A stretch of 64,000 bases of DNA, from the NCBI RefSeq assembly GCF_021130785.1, contig NC_060213.1:99998501-100062500 (forward strand), in the 5' to 3' direction. Below the pieces are notes generated by a model. It saw only the letters and a list, made by a program, of their open reading frames with translations. It was not told where the DNA came from and searched no databases. Below, piece after piece: positions 1-8,870 of this stretch; within the stretch, counting starts at the first letter, position 1, and the number at the start of each line of letters is the position of its first letter. This DNA is from Homalodisca vitripennis. Its lineage: Eukaryota; Arthropoda; Insecta; Hemiptera; Cicadellidae. The translations under genes were made by a program, and so were the position numbers.

Positions 1-1012
1 TTCAACTTACAGTTCTTCTTAAGAAATAAAACAAAGAATATTTTAGTATATTTTCTAAATGTAGGCAACCTAATAAAGTTCTTTCTCAAAGTAATACGTG
101 TATCTTGAGCTGTATTAATTTTTAACTTTACCGTACTCACGACAAAAAAACTTTTTACCATATCTTATTACTGTTTCAGAACACAAGTAAAGTCCACATA
201 TAATAGTTCTTAGTTTTTTATAGTTTTATGTGTAACTAATTAAGCTCAGATCAATTCACCTTCAAAACATAGCCATTATTAGTTGATAACATAAAACTTA
301 AAGAAAAAATTAACAAATCAAATGGAAATAAAAAAGTATTTAATTAGTTAATTGTTTTCTCTTCCAGGAATTCATAATTTGTTATGGTTACATTGAAAAA
401 AATACAATCAATCGAATCTCGCCTCAAATTTGCAACCTTAAAACACGCATTGACGTATCAAAGCAACAGCATGTATATTTGTATTTGGACGCACCAGAAC
501 CAAATTTAGTATTCTCTATTATTTTAATTTTCATATGGGGATTTCACTTTATTATATCATTTTACTCGTCAAACCATGTTCTTGCTATTCAATAATCGTT
601 TAATAGCATCTTCTTGTGTACCAATAATATATTCATTATCTATCAGTAATGATTGATAATGCTTGCTTACATTTTATTTAAACACATTCAATTAAATTTT
701 TTTAGTAAATAATAAAATGTAAGTACGAGTATATTATAATAATATCAACAGTAAGTTCTAATACTAAACAATAATAAGATTTTAGTTTCCATTGTTTTGT
801 TATATCTATATTCATAATCAATTGTTTTACCAGCCTCTTATCATAACACAGCCTTTATTTTTAATAATCATTAGTATATCTTTGATAAGAAAAGCAGAAT
901 GATATATTTTAGTAATACAAATCCAAACTTGACGTTACAATGAAATATATGTTAAAGTATTTTGTAATTAAAAATATAGTGTTGAAATGGAAATTCAAAA
1001 ACGCTGATTTGC
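1..1012. other. AT-rich non-coding DNA, nothing recognised
   Basis: All six frames are broken by frequent stops. I see no splice-bounded exon, no repeat shared with the rest of the window and no RNA gene. Confidence 0.5.
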
Positions 1013-1158
1013 AAACAAACAATTGACAGGGACCTTGTGTTAATAATATCATACAGTATACAGTGATACTTACCGAACAATGTCCCCATTGCACTTGGAA
1101 GCTTTGTAGTAATGAGTCTTTGTACTAAGTCCAATACTAACGAAGTTGTCGAGGACTT
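1013..1158. repeat. Duplicated island B, copy 1
   Basis: This is paralogous to 15491-15634. The best-matching part is 1065-1158, which shares an exact block reading AGCTTTGTAGTAATGAGTCT with the second copy. Similarity extends more weakly upstream to the shared AACAAACAA near 1013. On the minus strand the island can be read as a short open frame containing KTHYYKA and followed by a good donor-like GTAAGTAT. The two copies differ there by a 3-base in-frame gap. However, substitutions between copies fall mostly at codon positions 1 and 2 rather than 3, so coding conservation is not supported. It is the first of four colinear islands (B-C-D-E). Confidence 0.6.
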
Positions 1159-2634
1159 TGTATTATACTTGTGAATTCACTTGTGCAGCCGAACTCGTTT
1201 CAACTGGTAAATCAATACTACCAAACTACAGTGATTTTTAATTTAAGTATTCCTTATCTTACTTAATCGTTTTTTATTTGTTTTCGTAGATAGTTTTGTT
1301 CAACTTTAAACTTTAAAAAAGCTTTGGATATATCACATTCAAGTACAGAAGTTTTAACTAATTTATATTGTGTTTTTTCAATTGATAAGATTGACATGTT
1401 TTACTGGCAATTGAGTGTTATGTGCACAATAAAATTATCTTATATATTATTACTGTGTATTATAACAATACTATGACAATATCGAGGTAAAGGGTAAATA
1501 AAAAACCCCTCGCTTGAGTAGTAAACATTACGAATAAAAATGGTTAATATGTTTCTAATGTAATGTATATCATCTTAACCTTTTCAAGATTATGTTTTAC
1601 ACAAACTATTTTACTATATTAACGTCAAAGTACACAATTATATGTTTGAAAGGTATATTTTGGAAAATAATTATGCCTTTTTATTTGGATTTCTAAACAT
1701 TGTTATCTTGAGGCATGTGTCCACTTCTGTAGTAAATTTAAGTATTTAGAGTTAAACAAAATTTTATAAGTTTAGAATTTAAGTATTATAATAAACGCCC
1801 TGCCCTTGGGGCTCAGTTGTTGCCCTTTAAGCTGTCTTATTTAAGCTTATTAGTGTGAGAAATGTAGATACGGAAGAAGGAGTTCCTATGGTTGTTATAA
1901 ATATTATAAAAAATAAACTTCCTACATAACTAACAACTATTCCATAAACTATTCCATTTTTAACTCATATGTAATCGGATGCAAGAATTTGTGAAATATG
2001 TGACAAATACTACGTAATATAATATACAAAGAAAAACTTACTGTAAGATATTTTTACGACTTACGGTACTTGAAATACAGTGAAAATAAGAATATTAGCT
2101 ATTAAATTTAATTTGAAAACCTAAACAGCGTAATAATTAAAAACTTTTCCTGATATTCAGCTGAACTAAAAAATTCACATTTCAAGGGTAAAACTTGTCC
2201 ACAATACTGGACATTTAGTTATGAATTATATATTTATGTGGCTAAGCATAATGTTATGTTTAGAAATAAATTAGTTTGAAAACAATTAAACGATATAGGC
2301 AAAAATCTAAATTAATTAAAAGACCCATATTTGATTGTTAAATGAAAAGATTCAAAATGTCCCTGGTGTTCTAAAAATGTTTAAATGGCAATATTAATAA
2401 TAAATAATCAATAATAATATAAAAAAATTAAATAATAATAAAATGAAATTATATCATAAATTAGACTTGTTACCTTTAGCAGCGAGATAATGAATAATAC
2501 GTTTTAAGTAATTATGGGTTGTTGGATACATGCAAATACTGTAGTGTTGTCATAGTGGAGCAACCACACAGAAAGCAGCTATGGTGAGAAGGGTTGATTT
2601 AACGTGAATATTGAGTTTAGCTCCAGTTTCACCT
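1159..2634. other. AT-rich non-coding DNA
   Basis: No supported gene. Some weak similarity to the DNA after the second B island may exist, but I cannot align it by eye. Confidence 0.4.
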
Positions 2635-2799
2635 TGCTCTTAGTGCAAGCATCTGAAATCTGACGCTGACACAGACTTGACTCCTGGAGTCTCTGAAGAG
2701 ATCTAAACAATCGGCGATGAAGCTTCAGACGACTATGACTATAGATTTCAGGAGTCAAGTCTGTGTCAGGGTTAGATTTTAGATTCTGCACTAAAACGC
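2635..2799. mobile_element. Fold-back / MITE-like inverted repeat element
   Basis: Two arms of about 50 bp surround a spacer of about 62 bp. The inner 20 bases are a perfect inverted repeat: TGACACAGACTTGACTCCTG at 2667-2686 and its reverse complement at 2749-2768. Outside these the arms continue imperfectly through 2644-2666 and 2769-2790, and again through TTAGTGCA / TGCACTAA at the ends. There is no coding capacity, which fits a non-autonomous fold-back or MITE-type DNA element. I could not identify a target-site duplication. The transcript would form a long hairpin. Confidence 0.6.
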
Positions 2800-3147
2800 A
2801 GTTGAACAGGATCTAAATTGAACATTTACAGTACTGTCATAATTTTGTATTGCTTTCGGGTAATCAAGTAAAGAAAATTTGATAGTTACTATATAAACCC
2901 CGGATTTTAATAATAATAAAATTAGTATGTTAAAATACATAAATTCCAGAATAGTAAGCACTATATATTAAATATATTCAGATGAGTATTACAATGTATT
3001 AGATAGTCAAATTTAACATTAGCATTAATACTAAATTGAAAATAGTTTAAAAATAATTGAAACACGCTGTATTCTTTACATGTTAGTAAACTAATTAAAA
3101 AAAGAAAACACATTTTTTAACTCATCCCTATAAAAACGTATTTAAGG

Positions 3148-3300
3148 CACTTTTCTTCCAAATCGAGTTAACTTCCGTCGACTCTATAAACGCCCAATGC
3201 GAGCTGACAATTGCTTGGAGCACTATCATGTCAGCTCGCTGTCAGCAGCTTGTAAATGTTCTCTGTAAGCTCTTGTCTTCACTGTTGTCGTCTTAGGTTT
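3148..3300 (+). repeat. Duplicated island C, copy 1 (hairpin, promoter-like)
   Basis: This is nearly the same as 16812-16966. It contains an 11-bp perfect inverted repeat, GCGAGCTGACA (3199-3209) and TGTCAGCTCGC (3229-3239), followed by GCTGTCAGCAGCTTGTAAAT. The second copy has a TATATATAAG box just downstream at the matching place; here that stretch reads TCTCTGTAAGC, so a TATA box is absent. Its strand is given as the one on which the second copy is promoter-like. The core resembles the satellite units at 31.25-32.29 kb. The function is inferred only. Confidence 0.6.
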
Positions 3301-3623
3301 TGTGGACAATTGCCATAAAACATAATGTTAAAACAATCTTTTAGTTGGAATCTTATGTTATTGGGCTATTTGAAATAATAAATATAAAATAATTTTTAAA
3401 TCTGTATAGTTCTTATGTGTAATCTTGAAAAGATAGCACACACTTATGCGTGAAATTGGTGGTTTACTAATGAGTTATTAATTTTATTTAACGTATAATT
3501 GATTTTTCAGTTGTTTGTTTACAAATACGGGCATATTGCAATTGTCATAGTTGTAGTATTTATCAAAATGTCCATTAATTTAGCAAACATAGTCTATATA
3601 GCCCAAAACCATCCTCCACCCTA
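3301..3623. other. AT-rich spacer
   Basis: Nothing recognised. Confidence 0.4.
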
Positions 3624-3670
<47 letters not shown>

Positions 3671-3671
3671 A
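3624..3671. repeat. (TA)n microsatellite
   Basis: Alternating TA is interrupted once by ACA near 3648-3650. It abuts the first unit of the 253-bp tandem array. Confidence 0.9.
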
Positions 3672-3701
3672 TTTCAATAAACATTGAATCACAAAAAGTA
3701 C

Positions 3702-3772
3702 TTGCTCCGCCGGGAGTCGAACCCGGATCTCTCACTTGCCGTGTGAATGTGCTACCATTACACCACAGAGCG
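3702..3772 (-). tRNA. tRNA-like sequence, unit 1 (possible pseudo-tRNA)
   Basis: Read on the minus strand this 71-base segment folds as a cloverleaf. The acceptor pairs at six of seven positions, with a C/A mismatch at 1:72. The D stem is GTGT/GCAC, the anticodon stem TTCAC/GTGAG, and the T arm is a perfect CCGGG-TTCGACT-CCCGG. The B box GGTTCGACTCC and an A-box-like TGGTGTAATGG suggest an internal RNA polymerase III promoter. The anticodon loop is ACGGCAA, which would give anticodon GGC (Ala), but base 33 is C instead of the near-universal U. It may be a tRNA-derived repeat (SINE head) or a pseudogene rather than a working tRNA. Confidence 0.45.
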
Positions 3773-3954
3773 CTTACTTTTTCCGATTCAATTATTTTGT
3801 ATTTGGCTGTATCTGTCACATATGGGTTTAAATAAGCAAACTAACATATGATCGGAAGACCAAATACGTGTCAAACGACTTTTTATTTACATTAAATTGT
3901 ATAAATGGCAATAGCCTTATTTAATTTCAATAAACATTGAATCACAAAAAGTAC

Positions 3955-4025
3955 TTGCTCCGCCGGGAGTCGAACCCGGATCTCTCACTTGCCGGGTGAA
4001 TGTGCTACCATTACACCACAGAGCG
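3955..4025 (-). tRNA. tRNA-like sequence, unit 2 (possible pseudo-tRNA)
   Basis: It has the same fold as the copy 253 bases upstream, with anticodon loop CCGGCAA (GGC in the anticodon position, C at position 33). The T arm and B box are intact. The acceptor 1:72 mismatch is also shared, so the defect predates the tandem duplication or reflects a family of tRNA-derived repeats. Confidence 0.45.
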
Positions 4026-4207
4026 CTTACTTTTTCCGATTCAATTATTTTGTATTTGGCTGTATCTGTCACATATGGGTTTAAATAAGCAAACTAACAT
4101 ATGATCGGAAGACCAAATACGTGTCAAACGACTTTTTATTTACATTAAATTGTATAAATGGCAATAGCCTTATTTAATTTCAATAAACATTGAATCACAA
4201 AAAGTAC

Positions 4208-4251
4208 TTGCTCCGCCGGGAGTCGAACCCGGATCTCTCACTTGCCGGGTG
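4208..4251 (-). pseudogene. Truncated tRNA-like sequence, unit 3
   Basis: Only the 3' half (T arm, variable loop and anticodon 3' strand) remains. The sequence runs into the AT/TG microsatellite exactly where the anticodon arm should continue. Confidence 0.6.
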
Positions 4252-4253
4252 AG

Positions 4254-4368
<115 letters not shown>

Positions 4369-5818
4369 ACAGGATGTTTTTGAACTCTCTGGAAATATTA
4401 TGGTGTTTATTCTCTGTGGCAAGATAAAAATCTTGAGATATAAACAGGGATCAGAAATGCTTAGATTAGCGTCTCTCTGTCTTTATGTATTTTGAGTTTT
4501 TACTTCAGAAACAAGTGGAGAAAAACTTAAATTTTGCATAACCATCTTTCTTACCGTCCGACGTCAATAACAAGTTTTATATTATATTATCTTATAAATT
4601 TTCAATATGGTGGACGTTTGAAAATTTTAAAGCTTCATACCTTGAACACTAATGAGATTATGAAATGTGTGGATAATAAACGTTTTAAAATTTAACTACA
4701 AAAATTTTGACACAAAGTACATAAAAAACGGTCAGTAAAAAATAGAGGTATGAGCTTTTAACTGTCGTAATGCACGGTAAAATTGTAATTTTTTACGTTT
4801 GATACTACCAACAACTCTGCATTTTTACAACATTATAACGTTTTATATTGGGTTTTACGGTATTACAGTTCAAAATCATAAAAAAATCCGCCGTCTTAAA
4901 ACTTTTTATAATAATATAGGCTAGTATAAATTTATTTCTTGATTTTGGATGATCAAAAAGTATGTCAAAATCGTATTTTATCTATAATGGTTTCTGAAAT
5001 AAAAAGTAAAACTCAATAATACATATAGACAGAAAATGAAATAATCATATCTAACCCATGTTTACATTAAATATTTTGTTAAGTCCAAATTACCAAAACT
5101 TTCAGGAGACTTTGAAAAAACTTGAATATGAAGGCGGTACTTTGACTTCTAGAAACATTAACTCTCCGTAAAGAGTGTAATCAAATTAAAACTTATAAAG
5201 TACAAAAACTTGTAATAAATATCTCTGTTAATGTCCTTGGCAGTGTCGGTACACCATAATGCCTTTGCGGCCGTAAAACTTTTAAGAAAATTCTCTACTA
5301 CGTTATTTATGGAACCAGAGGAAAAATAACAAGTTTCTGCAATGTTTATAACATTTTATAATATTTTTGCATTAACAATATTTTAAGTATTGTAAGGTTT
5401 TATATAAATTTCAGTTTTTACAAAATCTATTTATTTCTACCGACTGAACTGGAAGCACTATAGTCGATTTTCATAGTTTTATACTGCGTTTTAAGCTATG
5501 TGCAATTCGTAAGTGCTATATTGTAGCACAAGTACTACGAACAGTTGTTAAGTAGCCGTCAACTTGCTGAACGTACAATAGTTGACATCGGAAAAGTTTT
5601 CCAAAATATATTTAAACCATTATTTACGCACGTGGTTTTAGATCATTCTGAATGAAAAACTTGGTTGATACATAATTTCAAACTAAGAGGATGTGACTGT
5701 AAATTATAAATACTATATACATGGTAAAATGTATCGTGGTGGAGCCTTTACGCCATTGCATTCCAAATCTGCCATCGATGTCCCATCAGACTTACCTTAT
5801 ATCTACGTACGATTATAA
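4369..5818. other. Non-coding DNA, possible old interspersed repeat
   Basis: It starts with TACAGGATGTTTTTGAACTC directly after the microsatellite. This resembles, loosely, the reverse complement of 63160-63186. Otherwise it is AT-rich with no supported exon. Confidence 0.3.
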
Positions 5819-6280
5819 ACATGTCAAGGATTTGTAAACAACGAAAAGTATGATTCTGACTATGGGTTTGAATATTACAAAGTAAAACCAATATCCATGA
5901 AATTTGCATCCTTTTTCGCCAGTATAAGTGGAAAAAATGGAGGACTTGTATTTAAATCAGGAAGAGACGAAAAGCAGTCCATAGCGTTTTCTAGATATCT
6001 GATTAATTTTGTCCAACCAGAAGAGTTTGACATATTTGAGGCAAACATTAAAGTATATTACAAAAAGAGGGAATTACAGACAGAAAAAGCCTGTGTAAAA
6101 GAAATAGTATATTTATTTAGAATGTTACTACATAATATAATTAATATCAAAAAGAAGTGGCCAGTTCCTCTTTTCAATCTAGCTCCCATCCTTCATAGAT
6201 TAACCATATATCAGTACGAATCCTTAACAAACAGGGGAAAGGGTAAGTTCAATTTTACGATATATATAAAAAACTTTTAA
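5819..6280 (+). CDS. Orphan ORF / candidate exon, unknown function
   Basis: The frame is open from a stop at 5816 to a stop ending at 6280 (about 153 codons; first ATG at 5897, giving 127 residues). It is the most protein-like frame in the window: mixed charged and hydrophobic residues, no homopolymer runs, for example GRDEKQSIAFSRYLINFVQP and WPVPLFNLAPILHRLTIYQY. I recognise no domain. Near its end AAAGG|GTAAGT at 6242/6243 is an excellent 5' splice donor, so the true exon may stop at 6242 (phase 1) with the last dozen residues being intron read-through. It lies in the first copy of the duplicated segment, about 270 bases before island D, and the matching place in the second copy has no such frame. 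It could be an internal exon, a retroposed fragment or chance. Confidence 0.3.
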   Translation, partial: TCQGFVNNEKYDSDYGFEYYKVKPISMKFASFFASISGKNGGLVFKSGRDEKQSIAFSRYLINFVQPEEFDIFEANIKVYYKKRELQTEKACVKEIVYLFRMLLHNIINIKKKWPVPLFNLAPILHRLTIYQYESLTNRGKGKFNFTIYIKNF

Positions 6281-6488
6281 ATTCAGATGCAAAATCTTTG
6301 ATCAGCTCGGTACCGATCTATGCATTCAGTAATTATAAAAAGTTTAAAATTCAAGTAAAACCAATAGTGTAATCTCATATTATAAAAAATAAACATAATC
6401 TGACTTTTTTAATGTCAAATTATGTATGAAAGATTAATATTATTTAAAATTAGAATCGTTCTATTAAAATGCAGGTAAAGTATGCTGC

Positions 6489-6616
6489 AGCAAAATTGCA
6501 GAACATATTGCTTGCAAGATTTATGCCCTGTCAAACGCAAGGTGATGTCTCAATGAAGGGGAGTACTATCCACGCATCACACACCTGATACCCATCATGG
6601 AATGTTACCTGTCATA
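6489..6616. repeat. Duplicated island D, copy 1
   Basis: Bases 6512-6616 match 19036-19140 with only three substitutions in 105. A weaker match extends upstream to about 6489. Short open frames exist on both strands (one plus frame contains PCQTQGDVSMKGSTIHAS, one minus frame contains TFHDGYQV), but each ends quickly and the three differences do not distinguish coding from non-coding use. The surroundings are far more diverged than the block, suggesting selective constraint or recent conversion. Confidence 0.65.
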
Positions 6617-7056
6617 CATAATAATGACATTATTCACATCACGTGATGATATACCTCGCTTGTCAGTCATATACGTTTTCTTCTCCATTTATGTAGCTAA
6701 TCGTAAATATTTAAAAATACTATACGTTTCAATAATTAATCTAAAACAAATAAGGTCAAATGCACTGGAGCTACTTAAGTTTCACAAAATGTATGTTCAT
6801 TGTTGCTTTAAATGTAATTTTAACAATACTCATGTAATGCTATAACAACTTGGATTGTAGATATTAATATTCCAGAGATTTAATATTTAAATTATCAATA
6901 ATACATCCAAGACGATATAAAATATTTTTTGATTAGTAAGCTCCTAGTGAATATTAAGTACAACGTATTACTAAATCTGATAACTATTAAATATTATCTG
7001 GTTTGTCTAAAATAAACATCACAGTTCTAAATAAAAACAATGGATTTATTTTATAC
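6617..7056. other. AT-rich spacer
   Basis: No supported feature. An 82-codon plus-strand frame here (6597-6845) is low-quality and starts inside island D. Confidence 0.35.
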
Positions 7057-8119
7057 TGGCAAATTAATAAGTTCAACGTTTCAGAATTTTTATCACTCTA
7101 TTTTTCCACAAAGAATTGACAAACCTTTTAGTAAATTTAAACATTCCTTTGGCAAGAAATAAAAATATTAATCAAATATATATAAAACAAAAAATCAGAG
7201 CTCTCTTCTAAAATAAAATAATAAAGTTTTTAAAATAATAATGAAATACCACTTGGAAATAACTAAAATAAAAAAATTTCACTTTTAAGTTCACTCACAA
7301 TTCAAAAATAAAAATTTAAACTTCTCTTTACACTGTTTGAACCTTAACTTTCAAGTCTCTACAATTCAAATTACAACTCTCTCAAACAATTATTATAGTT
7401 CAATTAATTTCCAATTAATAATTCACAATAAAACAGTTCCAGTTAAATATTAATAAATTACTACTTTTCCAAATCTCAATTAAAGTTATTAACAAAGTTC
7501 AATTTTAATTCACTTTTCTTGCAAGCATGACCCAAATGTAACTTGTATGATTCTATTATGCTCTATTGTTCTTTGAGAATAAGTTATTCAGATTGTTCCG
7601 TAGTTTCTATGAATTTTATTTTTTTCTTACAAAAAGGACAAAAAAATTAATTTAATATCAAATCAGGATGAATATTTCAATAAAACGTACAATAAATTTG
7701 GTGCTTACCTCAAAATCACTCGCGGAAAAAAAATTAAGAAACACGGCGAACTGTAATTAACTTTACTCACGAAAATAACCAAAAGAAGGGCGAAAATTAT
7801 GAGCGGGCGCTTAAATACTTCCCTTTCCAATCACCTTTGCAGGACATCCGCGGTGTTCTCTCATTGGTCCAGCTGTATCAAACAAGGAGAACAATATTCG
7901 CAACAAGACAAGTTCTAATCAATTCAAGGTCAGTCAACCTGCCTTCCTAACAATTTAAAACTACCATTACTAACTTGCCAAAGGATTACATGTTCGTTTT
8001 TTACCCTGAAATTTCACAATCTAATCTAAAATTAAATCCCAATATTTCGATTTCCAATATTTTTATTTAATTTAAGTTTTAATAAAAAAATAAATCAATG
8101 TAGCTTTAAAAACGCTACA
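7057..8119 (-). mobile_element. Probable solo LTR (minus orientation, 1063 bp)
   Basis: Read on the minus strand the segment begins TGTAGCG and ends TTTGCCA, the TG...CA ends typical of LTRs. It is flanked by TATAC (7052-7056) and AATAC (8120-8124), a plausible 5-bp target duplication with one change. On the minus strand it has an ordered promoter: a CCAATGAGAG box, GATTGG, then TATTTAAG followed by a GC-richer leader (about 7690-7860) ending at a donor-like GAG|GTAAGC. AAATAAAA lies further downstream near 7615. No coding sequence is present, so if this is an LTR it is solo. It sits between islands D and E of copy 1 and accounts for much of the extra length there. Alternatively it could be a host promoter. 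Confidence 0.45.
7805..7825 (-). promoter_or_regulatory. TATA-like box of the putative LTR
   Basis: On the minus strand AAGTATTTAAGCGCCC lies about 20 bases after GATTGG and about 50 after CCAATGAGAG. The GC-richer sequence after it contrasts with the AT-rich surroundings. This arrangement is what an RNA polymerase II promoter of an LTR or gene would show. Confidence 0.4.
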
Positions 8120-8663
8120 AATACGATATATGAGACCGTTTTATGTATTGTGTTTAAATTATCTGATAATTATATCTTTAAACCAATTCGCGTGTGGTTG
8201 ATTGTAATTTTGATTGTACGACTAGGTATATTATCGTATAAAATAACTATTGTAAAGAACTTATCAAGTTTCTTCATTAATATGAATTGAGATTTTCGTT
8301 ATTTAGAGGTTTGCTAATAAAAATGGGAATCAGGTACATTTTTAGGTAAAAAAAACTCTTCTTTTGCATGAAACTGGGATTTCCGGCAATTTAAGAAGAC
8401 TACAAAATTCTTTTTATATAGCTTTGCTCGATATATTTTCCGTGATTATGTTGTAAAAAAATGAGGTTATCATGTTTCGTGTTTTAAAATGTTTGCTTGC
8501 ATTAATGAAAGGTTAAATTACAAGGCAAATGTAAAAATCTACCAACAATTACGTGGGATGAGTTATTACCAACAGCATTGTATATTGCGACGACCAGAGT
8601 TTGACCTGGCCATTTTACTTTCTTTGGTTCAAATTTTCCGCCCTGACGCTATATAAACAACAA
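8120..8663. other. AT-rich spacer
   Basis: Nothing recognised. Confidence 0.35.
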
Positions 8664-8870
8664 TTTAATTGTCCTTCGCCATAACTTAAAGTCCGAGTTA
8701 AATATAGCTATCAATTGAGCTTTTTTCTCGACAAGGGTGGGAGTGAGGGAGGGAAAGGACATTGTGAAGAGAAATGTGTTACTTCCCACCAGCGGCCATT
8801 GTTGACGTGTATCTTGTGTCTGTTTCGTGAGGGGACACAGTAGCAAACAGGATACCATTAAATTTAGTTG
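8664..8870. repeat. Duplicated island E, copy 1 (contains 135 identical bases)
   Basis: This is paralogous to 20703-20909. From 8725 to 8859 the two copies are identical over 135 bases; before that they differ at roughly one base in seven. The block includes GGGTGGGAGTGAGGGAGGG and AGCGGCCATTGTTGACGTGT, and is clearly richer in GC than its surroundings. Several frames are open across it on the minus strand, including one ending TMAAGGK then stop, so openness is not informative. Identity at every position argues for regulatory or RNA constraint, or for gene conversion. Confidence 0.7.

Larger units (their letters stand above)
3671..4251. repeat. 253-bp tandem array carrying tRNA-like sequences
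   Basis: Units begin with ATTTCAATAAACATTGAATC at 3671, 3924 and 4177, giving an exact 253-base period. The first two units are complete. The third is cut after about 75 bases, inside the tRNA-like segment, where an AT/TG microsatellite begins. The first two units are almost identical; one difference I see is GTGTGAATG versus GGGTGAATG in the anticodon arm. Near-identity implies recent or homogenised duplication. The array is bracketed by microsatellites on both sides and has no counterpart in the second copy of the larger duplicated segment. Confidence 0.9.
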
